Assembly (NCBI GenBank): GCA_050744865.1
Contig: JBOGHW010000003.1
Span: 118,188-182,187, forward strand
DNA: 64,000 bases
Source of the DNA: JAKACA01 sp050744865
GTDB taxonomy: Bacteria > Actinomycetota > Acidimicrobiia > Acidimicrobiales > Bog-793
Direction of reading: 5' to 3'
Part shown: positions 52,810 through 61,869 of the stretch, in pieces
Position numbering within the stretch: the first letter of the stretch is position 1
How the letters are laid out: each line of letters opens with the position of its first letter
Program-made: the position numbers and the translations under genes
The notes under the pieces: generated by a model
Database searches by the model: none
What the model was told of the DNA's origin: nothing
The model's input: only the letters and a program-made list of their open reading frames with translations

Positions 52810-53843
52810 CTGAATCGCTCGACCTCCGGTCGCGCCTGCCGGCGGATCTCTGCCATCACCTCCTCGTCGATCTGAGGCGACCGGGTGTACAGAACTCTGT
52901 CTTCAGCCGTGCGCAGGAGCCAGCGCCGCGCCAGGCGCGGCATGATCGACTTCACCACCTTGTTGGTGGCAGTCGCCGCGGGGCTTCCGCGACCGTCGCG
53001 AACCCTGTACGCCGCCTCCCGCAGGCCAATCGAGCGCACACCGATAGTAGGGTTCGCTTTCAAAGAGGTCATAGGGACCGAGGGGTCGACGCCGAGGAAT
53101 GCGAGAACAAGCCGGACCGTAGCCTCGTTGTCGTCGCGGAAGTCGTCGTAGATCAGGTTGAGTGTCTGCTCTCTGGGGAGCACGGCGTGGTAGCGACGAA
53201 GCTGCTCGGTGTACTGTATGCGCGACCAGTAGTTCACGTCGGAATACGTGAAGGCCGGGTCGTGTTGCCGCCCGGACGCCACCAAGTCCAGGCGTAAGGC
53301 CGAGCTCAAGTCCGGGGAGGTCTCCTGGCCGGACTGTACCCGCTGCAAGTGCAACGACCGGAGAAACGAAGCCGGCTCACGGAAGATGGCGACCGTACGG
53401 GCACCGGGGTTGAGCGCGGCTATCGCCTTGGGTGCTGCTCGCGATGGCAAGTAGCGTGGCGACGCCTCTCCCAGGAGCTGGCCCGGCTCGGCCGGTTCGA
53501 AGAGGGCCAGGTACTGAGTCAATGTCTCGATGCCGCTCACCGCGCGCTGGGCCTCTCTGGCGTAGAGGTCGTGCGACAGAGCTGAGTCAGACCCTTGGTC
53601 GGAGGCGGCCCCTCCGAACAGCGCTGCGTACCCGTCGGCTTCTATGCCCGGCGAGAAGCGAGCTTGCCGCACGAAGGCGTCACTCGCCAGGTAGCGAGGT
53701 TCCTTGACGGCGGGCATGAATATCGAAGGGTGCGTCCGCAGCATCTCGTAGAGCGCGGTTGTGCCACTCTTCGCCTGGCCCACGACGAAGAAGTCCGGCA
53801 CGCGTGAGCACAGCTGCTCCCTGCCTATCGCGGCTTGCACCAC
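52764..53843 (-). CDS. PAPS-dependent sulfotransferase, paralogue 3
   Basis: The 359-residue protein has FFVVGQAKSGTTALYEMLRT (PAPS phosphate loop), EPRYLASDAFVRQARFSPG, RTVAIFREPASFLRSLHLQR (3'-phosphate site) and YDDFRDDNEATVRLVLAFLG. It ends GRDLLALWKYD. It is near-collinear with the pseudogene at 50588-51652, from which it is separated by the exostosin gene, suggesting local duplication. It probably sulfates the locus polysaccharide. Confidence 0.87.
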   Translation of the reverse strand: MVQAAIGREQLCSRVPDFFVVGQAKSGTTALYEMLRTHPSIFMPAVKEPRYLASDAFVRQARFSPGIEADGYAALFGGAASDQGSDSALSHDLYAREAQRAVSGIETLTQYLALFEPAEPGQLLGEASPRYLPSRAAPKAIAALNPGARTVAIFREPASFLRSLHLQRVQSGQETSPDLSSALRLDLVASGRQHDPAFTYSDVNYWSRIQYTEQLRRYHAVLPREQTLNLIYDDFRDDNEATVRLVLAFLGVDPSVPMTSLKANPTIGVRSIGLREAAYRVRDGRGSPAATATNKVVKSIMPRLARRWLLRTAEDRVLYTRSPQIDEEVMAEIRRQARPEVERFSQQMGRDLLALWKYD

Positions 53844-53877
53844 CGCCTACCTCCCACGATGACGCAGCTGGGCGGCA

Positions 53878-54933
53878 TCACCGGGCGCTCGGCTGCCGAC
53901 GGCACGGCGCGGAAAATGCCCGTAGTGAGTCCTTCAGACGCCCAAACGGCGGATAGAGCACCGGGTGGTACCTCTCTCCACGATGCTGGAACTGCTTCGC
54001 ATCTATATAGGCGATCTTCACTCGAACCTGAACCCGCTGGGTCAAACCCAAAGGTTGGCCCTCCTTCTCGTACCTGAGCTCGGACATAACAGAGCCGCAG
54101 ACAGCTTCCACGATCGACACCTCCCGCTTCGACAGCTGCTCGCGCCACGCGAATGGGTCTCCGCCTATGGGTTGCATGAGATTGGGCTGTCTCTTCGCTC
54201 CGGCAACCTCCCTAGCGGTCTCGTAAAACCTAAGCATTGCTGGTGAAAATTCTTCGCCAAGGAAGTCACATATACGCCGGACCACCGCGTCCGGCTCCAA
54301 GATCAACTCTTCAAACCTTACAGTCATTCGCTGCGGCGTAGGCACAGAGTCGCACAGGATCTTCTTGCCCCGAGTCCAAGTGTCGTACCAGAGCCGTGCG
54401 TTGAACACTGCATCGTTCGACGCGATCAAATCGAATCGGTTCATTGAAGCTACGACCGCTCGCGGGTCGCGCTGCATTACCACGAAGTTTGCGTCTGGAA
54501 AGAATCGCATCAGAAGATCAGTGAAGAATACGTGGCCTGGCGTCTTCTCACCCCACCTGGACTTTCCCTGCGAGATAGCCCACTGTTGAAGCGGAAGGGA
54601 AAGTAAGCGTGCGTAGTCAGGTTCGAGAAGGTTCTCAAGCATTTCACGAGACACTGTGTAGTCGGCTGGGCGTTCAATAGAGCACCGTTGCATGAAGAAT
54701 TCGACGGCCATCGACCAACCGGTGGCAGCATCCGAAGCGAATCGTTCGTAAACGCGAGGGAAGAAGTGAGTCTCGTTCGAGATGGCTATGTTCGGATGGG
54801 CATTGATCAGGAGTCGCATCAACGTCGTACCCGAGCGCGGCGCGCCCACCACGAACACAGGTGCTCCGGTCACAGCCAGACCGCCGTTCGGCCCGTCACG
54901 ACTCTGGTCGCCCGAAGCTTCGCTCGTGCTCAA
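53878..54933 (-). CDS. Sulfotransferase_3-type sulfotransferase, distant member with atypical base composition
   Basis: The 351-residue protein has FVVGAPRSGTTLMRLLINAH (PAPS loop), GEKTPGHVFFTDLLMRFFPD, FVVMQRDPRAVVASMNRFDL (3'-phosphate site) and MTVRFEELILEPDAVVRRIC. It is much less similar to the other three than they are to each other. Its G+C is visibly lower than that of its neighbours and codon third positions are more A/T-rich, a sign of recent acquisition. ATG 54933 is chosen. It may act on the same glycan or on another acceptor. Confidence 0.83.
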   Translation of the reverse strand: MSTSEASGDQSRDGPNGGLAVTGAPVFVVGAPRSGTTLMRLLINAHPNIAISNETHFFPRVYERFASDAATGWSMAVEFFMQRCSIERPADYTVSREMLENLLEPDYARLLSLPLQQWAISQGKSRWGEKTPGHVFFTDLLMRFFPDANFVVMQRDPRAVVASMNRFDLIASNDAVFNARLWYDTWTRGKKILCDSVPTPQRMTVRFEELILEPDAVVRRICDFLGEEFSPAMLRFYETAREVAGAKRQPNLMQPIGGDPFAWREQLSKREVSIVEAVCGSVMSELRYEKEGQPLGLTQRVQVRVKIAYIDAKQFQHRGERYHPVLYPPFGRLKDSLRAFSAPCRRQPSAR

Positions 54934-55006
54934 TCCCGGCCATCAGTCCGATGACCGGCTGCCCGGACGCAGGCCGGCAACACCGCGCTCGGCACAGCAA
55001 CTCTGA

Positions 55007-56341
55007 TCAGAGTTCCGGCCCACCGACTGCCACCATGGATGCCGATGACACCGGCTGGCCGATCTGCACGTAGTTCAGGTGAACCTCTTTCGCCGACTCA
55101 CGGTCTATTGCGCCGCGCGAGTCGACGATTACGTTCCCGGCGAGAACATTGGCGACCTCGAGCAAGTCGGCGACCTTGAATTCCTCCCAGTCGGTCAATA
55201 CCAGAAGTACGGCGGCCCCGACGCAGGCGGCCACGGCCGAAGCTGCTCGCTCGACACCGACAGGCTCGGCGCCCACCGGCACAGCGGGGTCGTAGGCACG
55301 GCACTGGGAACCCGCAGCCGCCAGCGCCTCTACCGCTGCCATGGCCGGCGACTCTCGCCAGTCGTCTGTGCCCGCCTTGAACGACAAGCCCCAGATGGCA
55401 ACGACTGCGCCCTCGAGTTGGCCTCCGCATGCCGAGCGAGCTTGCTCGACCACTCTGTCGACTCTGAGCCGGTTAGCCTCCACTGCGGCGCCAAGCACCT
55501 CCAGCTGTTCCCCCGCCTCGCCGGCTTGATATAGCAGCGAACGCGAGTCCTTCGGGAGGCAAGGTCCGCCCCAACCCGGCCCGGGCCGGAGTGCCGAGCC
55601 CCCGATCCTGCCGTCAAGGGCCATGGCAGCCAGCACCTCGTCGATGTCTGCCCCGACCGCAGCAGCCAGGGTGGCCAGCTCGTTTACAAAGCTGTACCGG
55701 ACGGCAAGATAAGCGTTGGCGGCGTACTTGGTGAGCTCCGCCGACTCGTAGGACATCTCGACGATCGGAGCCCCGAGTCCCGAGAACAGGCTCGCGACCC
55801 GGTCGAGACTGGCCTGATCACAGCCCCCCAACACGATGCGGGAGGGTCGGAGGCTGTCAGTCATGATCGTGCCCTCGCGCAGGAACTCGGGATTCGAGAC
55901 AACGGTTATGCCGCGCGGCCCGAGCCTCGTCGCCAGCTCGACATTGGTGCCTACAGGCACTGTCGATTTGACGACGACGATGCTGCCGACGGCCAGAGAC
56001 CCTTCGAGCTCTGCAATCGAGGTATCGAGGTAGGCCATGTCGCACGAGCCGTCCGGACGACTGGGAGTAGGCACGCACAGGATCGCCACTCCGACAAGCC
56101 CCGCCGTACCGCCTGCGCCCGGGACGAACCTCAGGCGCCCTGAGGCCAGGCACTCCCTCAGTGGCTCGGCGATGCCGGGCTCGTCGAAGGGAGACCGGCC
56201 GCCCTTGAGGATGGCGACTCGATCCGAGTCGACATCTGTGCAGATGACGTCGTGACCGAGGTGAGCAAGCGTCAGGGCAGTGGCCAAGCCCGTTCGCCCG
56301 GCACCGATGACAGCCACGCTATCGCCGCCTGCCGGGTTCAC
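55007..56341 (-). CDS. UDP-glucose/GDP-mannose 6-dehydrogenase family protein
   Basis: The 444-residue protein is a nucleotide-sugar dehydrogenase: SVAVIGAGRTGLATALTLAH (NAD-binding), VVVKSTVPVGTNVELATRLG, VSNPEFLREGTIMTDSLRPS and the catalytic Cys in GPGWGGPCLPKDSRSL, then IWGLSFKAGTDDWRESPAM. It oxidises the C6 of UDP-glucose (or a related sugar) to the uronic acid by two NAD+ steps. It supplies acidic sugars for the glycan locus. The preferred substrate is not determinable by eye. Confidence 0.87.
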   Translation of the reverse strand: MNPAGGDSVAVIGAGRTGLATALTLAHLGHDVICTDVDSDRVAILKGGRSPFDEPGIAEPLRECLASGRLRFVPGAGGTAGLVGVAILCVPTPSRPDGSCDMAYLDTSIAELEGSLAVGSIVVVKSTVPVGTNVELATRLGPRGITVVSNPEFLREGTIMTDSLRPSRIVLGGCDQASLDRVASLFSGLGAPIVEMSYESAELTKYAANAYLAVRYSFVNELATLAAAVGADIDEVLAAMALDGRIGGSALRPGPGWGGPCLPKDSRSLLYQAGEAGEQLEVLGAAVEANRLRVDRVVEQARSACGGQLEGAVVAIWGLSFKAGTDDWRESPAMAAVEALAAAGSQCRAYDPAVPVGAEPVGVERAASAVAACVGAAVLLVLTDWEEFKVADLLEVANVLAGNVIVDSRGAIDRESAKEVHLNYVQIGQPVSSASMVAVGGPEL

Positions 56342-56454
56342 TCGTGCTCAGTCCAATCCATCGTCGCCACGACTGCTGTCCAGCTAGAACCTAGCCGATC
56401 CCCTGTCTCCGGACAGCAATCCATTGGCGAAGCTATCCGGTGTCGCCATCTACG

Positions 56455-56862
56455 AGGAGCCGACCGGGAGTAGACAAGCCACCCATTGTGGGCGATCAGC
56501 CGCCGGTCCGGAAGCCACTTGCGCATGCTCACAGCCGCCGGTTCCGCCTAGCCGTTGTGCGCGGAGGATGGGCGTGCACTCAGACTCCGGCAGCGGGCCA
56601 TGAACCTCGATGAGTGTCGACGGAGGTGCCCCGCGCACGCGCTCGGCAGCCCGAAGGGCCACTCCCTCACCACCCTCGATGTCCAGCTTCATGAAGTCCG
56701 GGGCGAACGTGGTGGCGACGACGTCCAGCCTCACGGTCTCATCGCCGCTGGTCTCGGCGACGGAGCCCTCGACCACTTCGATAGGCCGATCCATCTCCGG
56801 GTTGCACTTGCTCCCTTGCCCCGCCCAGTAGCCACATCGACGGCACGAGCTTACGTAGCAAA
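56455..56862 (-). pseudogene. FkbM methyltransferase remnant
   Basis: The piece DRPIEVVEGSVAETSGDETV, then FAPDFMKLDIEGGEGVALRA and STLIEVHGPLPESECTPIL, is the C-terminal half of an FkbM methyltransferase, with the KxDIEG signature intact. The N-terminal SAM-binding motif I is missing, and near 56530 the frame shifts, with the natural ending (RKWLPDRRLIAHNGWLVYSR) in another phase. It is unlikely to be functional and lies in the gap between the dehydrogenase and a glycosyltransferase. Confidence 0.6.
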
Positions 56863-56901
56863 CCCGCATTTGGACTGGATCGTTTGCTAGCCTCGGACGG
56901 C

Positions 56902-58119
56902 GTGCCATCCAATCGTGTCGCGCTCGCCCACGACTACCTGGTGTCTCGGGGCGGTGCCGAGCGTGTGGCCATGTCCCTCGCCAATGCGTTCCCTGACGCC
57001 CCCCTTTACACATCGCTCTACGAGCCGTCACGTACGTTCCCGGACTTCGCGGACGTCAACGTGCAGCCGTCAAGCCTCAACAGGCACAAGATTCTGCGCG
57101 AGAACTTTCGTCTCGGGCTGCCGGTCCTCGCCCACACCTACAACTCGATGCGCAGCGACGCGCTCGTGACGATATGCAGCTCGAGCGGTTGGGCGCACGG
57201 AATATTGGCAACCGGCCGGAAGGTTGTCTATTGCCATACCACTGCTCACTGGCTCTACGAGACTGACCAATACTTGGGTGACGTCACTGGTGGCAGGTCG
57301 CCTGGCAGCGCCGGTGCCAGCGCCCAGTCGACTGCCAAGGCGCGCGCTCGGCTGCTGGCGGCCCGATGCGCAATCGGCTTCCTCGGCCCATCGCTTCGCC
57401 GCTGGGACAAGGAAGCGGCACAGACGGCGCACCGCTACATCACCCAGTCGGTCCGCGCAGCAACAGCAATCGAGGAGACTTACGGTATCAAAGCCGAAGT
57501 CCTACCGCCACCGGCCGGCATGCGTCCGGAAGGGCCTGAACAGCAGCCAGACGGCATCGAGCCAGGTTACTGGCTCCAGGTTGCCCGCCTCATGCCCTAC
57601 AAGAACGTCGACGTGGCTGTGGACGCAGTCAAGGCGATGCCCGGCGCTCGCCTCGTGGTAGTCGGCGAGGGCCCGGACGACGGGAGGCTGCGTCGCATGG
57701 GAGGTCCGGTCAGCCTCGTCGGCAAGGTCGACGACGCCGAGCTCCGCTGGCTCTACCGCAACTGCAAGGGTCTCGTGTCGGCATCTCACGAGGACTTCGG
57801 CCTGACCGTCCTAGAGGCTGCGTCTTTCGGCAAGCCTTCGGCCGTGCTACGCGCCGGCGGGTTCCTCGACTCGGTCATCGAGGGACAGACTGGCAAGTTC
57901 TTCGACCTGCCGGAACCGAAGTTGGTCGCCGAAGCGCTCGAGTGGCTCTCGGCGCACCCGCTGCCGCCGGGCACCCTCATAGAGCACGCACAGCGTTACG
58001 GCGAGGAGCGGTTCCGGTCCCGCCTGATCGAGATAGTCGAAGAGGAGCTAGAGATCGCAAGTCGTTCGGCCTCGGAAGGCTCAAGACAGCTCGACTTCGA
58101 GCACGCAGCGCTCAACTAG
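56902..58119 (+). CDS. GT4 family glycosyltransferase (WbaZ/mannosyltransferase-like)
   Basis: The 405-residue protein starts RVALAHDYLVSRGGAERVAM, the usual opening of GT4 mannosyltransferase-like enzymes. KVVYCHTTAHWLYE, WLQVARLMPYKNVDVAVDAV and ASHEDFGLTVLEAASFGKPS (donor site with E-x7-E) follow. GTG 56902 is chosen over TTG 56884. The gene's last 4 bp overlap the convergent prolyl oligopeptidase. It is the last recognised gene of the glycan locus. Confidence 0.85.
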   Translation: MPSNRVALAHDYLVSRGGAERVAMSLANAFPDAPLYTSLYEPSRTFPDFADVNVQPSSLNRHKILRENFRLGLPVLAHTYNSMRSDALVTICSSSGWAHGILATGRKVVYCHTTAHWLYETDQYLGDVTGGRSPGSAGASAQSTAKARARLLAARCAIGFLGPSLRRWDKEAAQTAHRYITQSVRAATAIEETYGIKAEVLPPPAGMRPEGPEQQPDGIEPGYWLQVARLMPYKNVDVAVDAVKAMPGARLVVVGEGPDDGRLRRMGGPVSLVGKVDDAELRWLYRNCKGLVSASHEDFGLTVLEAASFGKPSAVLRAGGFLDSVIEGQTGKFFDLPEPKLVAEALEWLSAHPLPPGTLIEHAQRYGEERFRSRLIEIVEEELEIASRSASEGSRQLDFEHAALN

Positions 58120-60200
58120 GCGAGCCGCTGTTGAGGCTCAGGTAGCCCTAGCGCCAACTCCAAGAAGCAGAGGAAGTCCGTCCGCTCGGCTATCTGCTTG
58201 GACGTCGGCTTCCCGAGCCCGTGGCCCGCCGACGTCTCGACTCGTAACAACACCGGCGCCTCTCCGCCTTGGGCAGCCTGCATGGCGGCGGCGAATTTGT
58301 AGGAGTGGCCCGGGACGACCCGGTCGTCATGGTCGCCCGTCATGATGAGCGTGGCCGGGTACGCAGTCCTGGGATGCAGGTTGTGGAGCGGCGAGTACGC
58401 CCGCGCCCACTGGTACTCGACGGGCTCGTCAGGATCTCCGAAGTCGCTCGTCCAGGCCCACCCGATGGTGAACTTGTGGAACCTCAGCATGTCGAGGACG
58501 CCGACCTCGGCCACAGCAGCCCCGAACAGCTCAGGGTGTTGGGTGACCGAGGCGCCCACGAGGAGTCCGCCGTTGGAGGCCCCACATATGGCGACCCGCC
58601 CAGGCGACGACCAGCCGGAAGAGACGAACCAGCGGGCACAGGCTGCGAAGTCGTCGAACACGTTCTGCTTGTTGGAGAGCTTGCCCGCTTCGTTCCAGCT
58701 GCGCCCGAACTCGCCACCTCCCCGCAGGATCGTCTCGGCGAAGACACCGCCGCCTTCCAGCCACACGGCTACGAACGTCCGGAACATGGGCGTGTTGGGG
58801 ACGTTGAACCCGCCGTACCCGTGCATGAGCACCGGGACGTCTCCGCTCGGCACGACGTCACGGCGACGGGACAGCAGAACTGGCACCGAAGTGCCGTCAT
58901 CGGAAGTTATGACCACTTGCTCGGTCACGCACGATGCCGGCTCGAACTGCGAGGCGGACGGCCGGACGATTGTCGTCTCGCCGCTGACCACGTCGTGCGC
59001 CCAGGTCGACCCGGATTCCAGGCAGGAGACGGTCTTGCAGTACAAGACCTCGCTCCGAGGGCTGGCCTGTAGCCCGGCACCTGGCCCGTCTGGGTCGTCG
59101 ACTGCGCAGAAGGAAGGCAAGGGCACCTCGTGGCGGAACGACCCTGCCAGGTCGTGGACCCTCAGCAACGAGCAGGCGTCATGGAGGTAATGGCAGACAA
59201 AGGCGTCACCGCAACGATCGACGCCGACGAGCGTGTCGTCGGTCTCGCCTATCAACTGGCGCCAGCTCTCGGGCGAAGCGTCGCCGAGGTCGATCTCGAC
59301 AAGCCGCCGGCGCTCGGCGCCACGGTCTGTAAGCACGAAGAAGCTCTCCCCCTCGTTCCCCACGACTTCCGCTAGCGCCTCGAAGCCGGCGACAAGTGCG
59401 CGGAACCCAAGCTCTGGCTGCTCGGGATCGAATACCTCTATCTGCGACTCCGGCCAGGTCCCACGCCCGATCGACACCACGACGAAACGGCCGTCCTCAG
59501 TAGTCGTGGCGTGCGGCATCCACTCGGGCTCCTCGGGGGCCTCGAAGAAGAGCTCGTCAGCGCCTTGCGGTGTCGCGATGCGGTGCAGCAGCAATCGGAG
59601 GTGCCTGCTCTCGGCCACGTACTCGGTGCCGGGGGCCGGGCGGTCCGGCGCCGCGTAGTAAAAGCCCGAGCCGTCCTTCAGCCAGGCCGCTCCCGAAAAC
59701 TTCGACCACTCGACGACGTCGTCCAGGTCCTCGCCGGTGCCGGTATCCCGCACTCGCCAGGTCTGCCAGTCCGAGCCTGCCCGCGCCACCGAGTAGGCGA
59801 CCCGGCGCCCGTCCGGGCTGACCTCGACGACTGACAAGGCGGCCGTGCCGTCTGGCGACAGAGTGTTGGGGTCGAGCAGGAGCCTGCCCTCGTCATCCGG
59901 TGAGCTCATCACGTGCAGGGTGTGCTGATTGGCGAGGCCGGGATTGCGGAACTGGAACCAGCGCCCACCGCGTTCGAACGGGACGCTGGCCCGGGGGAAC
60001 TCCCACAGCTCGGTCAAGCGCCGCTCGATATCGGCGCGGCTCGGAACAGCCGAGAGGACTGCTCCCGTCAGCTCGTTCTGCGACGCCACGAAGCCGGCAG
60101 TCTCGTCACTGTCGAGGTCCTCGAGCCAGCGGTAGGGGTCCGCCACCTTCTCGCCGTGAAGGTCATCGACTACGTCGCCTTTGCGTGCCGTCGGGTACAT
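58116..60200 (-). CDS. Prolyl oligopeptidase family serine peptidase (S9A)
   Basis: The 694-residue protein begins with PYRWLEDLDSDETAGFVASQ, the S9A N-terminal signature, has a seven-bladed propeller (about 70-400), and an alpha/beta-hydrolase domain with the triad Ser in ICGASNGGLLVGASV, Asp in MTGDHDDRVVPGHSY and His in ETSAGHGLGKPTSKQ. No signal peptide is seen; it is probably cytosolic and cuts short Pro-containing peptides. Length matches the family (about 690-710). Confidence 0.92.
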   Translation of the reverse strand: MYPTARKGDVVDDLHGEKVADPYRWLEDLDSDETAGFVASQNELTGAVLSAVPSRADIERRLTELWEFPRASVPFERGGRWFQFRNPGLANQHTLHVMSSPDDEGRLLLDPNTLSPDGTAALSVVEVSPDGRRVAYSVARAGSDWQTWRVRDTGTGEDLDDVVEWSKFSGAAWLKDGSGFYYAAPDRPAPGTEYVAESRHLRLLLHRIATPQGADELFFEAPEEPEWMPHATTTEDGRFVVVSIGRGTWPESQIEVFDPEQPELGFRALVAGFEALAEVVGNEGESFFVLTDRGAERRRLVEIDLGDASPESWRQLIGETDDTLVGVDRCGDAFVCHYLHDACSLLRVHDLAGSFRHEVPLPSFCAVDDPDGPGAGLQASPRSEVLYCKTVSCLESGSTWAHDVVSGETTIVRPSASQFEPASCVTEQVVITSDDGTSVPVLLSRRRDVVPSGDVPVLMHGYGGFNVPNTPMFRTFVAVWLEGGGVFAETILRGGGEFGRSWNEAGKLSNKQNVFDDFAACARWFVSSGWSSPGRVAICGASNGGLLVGASVTQHPELFGAAVAEVGVLDMLRFHKFTIGWAWTSDFGDPDEPVEYQWARAYSPLHNLHPRTAYPATLIMTGDHDDRVVPGHSYKFAAAMQAAQGGEAPVLLRVETSAGHGLGKPTSKQIAERTDFLCFLELALGLPEPQQRLA

Positions 60201-60277
60201 GGAGCCAGGCTATGAGATCCCGGGCGCTGGTACGCTCGGCTGCGATCCGGGGTCGGGTGGGAGAGAGGATTGAAGCG

Positions 60278-61051
60278 GTGCCGATCAAGCCAGCAACCGC
60301 CTTGCGCCGATTGGGTCTGCTGGGCGCCATCGGCGCTCTTGTCCTCGTCGCGAGCACGCTCCCGCCCAGAGCCGAGGAGGGGGCCCGGCCGGCCCACGTG
60401 AACCAGGCATTCCCGCACCTTCACCACTCGCCGCACGCCAGCCAGACATGGAGTGGTTACGCCGTGACGGGCGACAAGCCCTACACGTCGATCTCCGGCA
60501 GCTGGTCGGTCCCGCCGCTCAACTGTGCCAAGGGGAGCGGCTTTGTGTCGCCCTGGATCGGGATTGACGGATGGGCCAACGAGACCGTCGAGCAGATCGG
60601 TGTGGACTACGACTGCATGGGCGGGAAGGCCAGCTACCACACTTGGGTCGAGATGTACCCGGCGAATTCGATCTACTTCACCGAGACGGTCAAGGCCGGG
60701 GACGTCCTGGCTGCCAAGGTGACAGTGTCGGGGTCGTCGTGGGTGCTCACCGAGAGCGACTACGCCGAGCGCTGGACCAAGACGTTCCACAAGACCGCGA
60801 GCGCGGCCAAAGCCTCGGCCGAGGCCATCCTGGAGGATCTCGGTAACTCGCCTCCGGCCCCGTATGTCGACGACTTCCGCGTCGAGAACTTCCGCAACCT
60901 GCAGGCCAGCGGCAAGGCCTTCGCGGCCGCCGGGACAGCCCACAAGACCTCGCTAAAGAGGGCCAGCACACTTTTGTCCAAGGAGTCGGCCCTGTCCAAG
61001 CAGTCGGGTCAGTCGAAGAGCGAGTTCTCGATCACCTGGCTTCACCGCTGA
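60278..61051 (+). CDS. Secreted eqolisin-like (peptidase G1) glutamic peptidase
   Basis: The 257-residue product starts at GTG 60278 (GAGAGAGG 10 bp upstream) and has a signal peptide (RRLGLLGAIGALVLVASTLP). The rest matches eqolisin: SGYAVTGDKPYTSISGSWSV, FVSPWIGIDGWANETVEQIG with the catalytic Gln (Q106), YHTWVEMYPANSIYF, and ASAEAILEDLGN with a candidate catalytic Glu (182 or 186). Eqolisins are acid-active glutamic peptidases first known from fungi; bacterial members occur. The last 10 bp overlap the convergent enoyl-CoA hydratase. Confidence 0.8.
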   Translation: MPIKPATALRRLGLLGAIGALVLVASTLPPRAEEGARPAHVNQAFPHLHHSPHASQTWSGYAVTGDKPYTSISGSWSVPPLNCAKGSGFVSPWIGIDGWANETVEQIGVDYDCMGGKASYHTWVEMYPANSIYFTETVKAGDVLAAKVTVSGSSWVLTESDYAERWTKTFHKTASAAKASAEAILEDLGNSPPAPYVDDFRVENFRNLQASGKAFAAAGTAHKTSLKRASTLLSKESALSKQSGQSKSEFSITWLHR

Positions 61052-61869
61052 GCACGGCCCGACACGCGGGCTCGCAGTCCAGCCAGCCGCTCGGCAAAAA
61101 CTGGTTGGCCGAGAGACCAGATCTGAGCCTCGATCTCGGCATCGACAGCCTTCTCGTGGGAGGACAGCGTGCCGGCGACCCTTAGTGTCTGCTTGACACG
61201 CACGGCGAGTTCCCTTGGGGCTACGGCTGCGCGGTTGGCCAGAGCCAGCGAAGTGTCAAGCAGATCCTGGTCCTCGACGCATCTGTAGACCAGGCCGCGG
61301 GCGGCGGCAGTTCTTCCGTCCATCGCCTCGCCGAACAACACCATGGCGGCTGCCACCTCGGGACCGACAGCCCGCTGCAGCATCCAAGTATGTCCGCCAC
61401 CGGGATGAAGCCCGAGCTGGAGGAACCTGGTATCAAAGCGCGCCGACACCCCGCACACCCGTACATCGCAAGCCAGCGCCAGGTTCATCCCAGCCCCGAC
61501 TGCCGCTCCGTTGACTGCGGCGACGGTCGGCAGCGGCGACTTGGCGAGGCGCAAGAAGCCCTCATAGATGCCACGCAGACCAGCCTCGGGACCACCCTGC
61601 CCGCCACCTGCGCCTGCCTTGGCGCCCTCGTTGGCCAGATTGCCGAGGTCGGCGCCAGCGCAGAATGCAGGCGGTGACCCGGTGACCACGAGAGCGCCAA
61701 CACTCTCGTCGGCCTCGACCTCGTCCATGACTTCCATCAGCTCGCTGACAAGACCGGCTGACATGACGTTGCGCCGCGCCGGCTCGTTGAGAGTCACGAG
61801 CGCAACCTTGCAGGCGGTCTCAGCGGCGGGCATCTTGACTTCGAGTTGGACGAGTGGCACGCCGCGCAA
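61042..61869 (-). CDS. Enoyl-CoA hydratase/isomerase family protein
   Basis: The 275-residue protein is a crotonase-fold enzyme: VALVTLNEPARRNVMSAGLV, PAFCAGADLGNLANEGAKA (oxyanion-hole strand), PTVAAVNGAAVGAGMNLALA and FDTRFLQLGLHPGGGHTWML. The two Glu residues of true hydratases are not clearly matched (GLHPGG where EhpG.. is common), so isomerase or hydrolase activity is possible. Coenzyme-A thioesters are the family substrate. It stands alone, convergent with the eqolisin gene. Confidence 0.8.
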   Translation of the reverse strand: MRGVPLVQLEVKMPAAETACKVALVTLNEPARRNVMSAGLVSELMEVMDEVEADESVGALVVTGSPPAFCAGADLGNLANEGAKAGAGGGQGGPEAGLRGIYEGFLRLAKSPLPTVAAVNGAAVGAGMNLALACDVRVCGVSARFDTRFLQLGLHPGGGHTWMLQRAVGPEVAAAMVLFGEAMDGRTAAARGLVYRCVEDQDLLDTSLALANRAAVAPRELAVRVKQTLRVAGTLSSHEKAVDAEIEAQIWSLGQPVFAERLAGLRARVSGRAQR

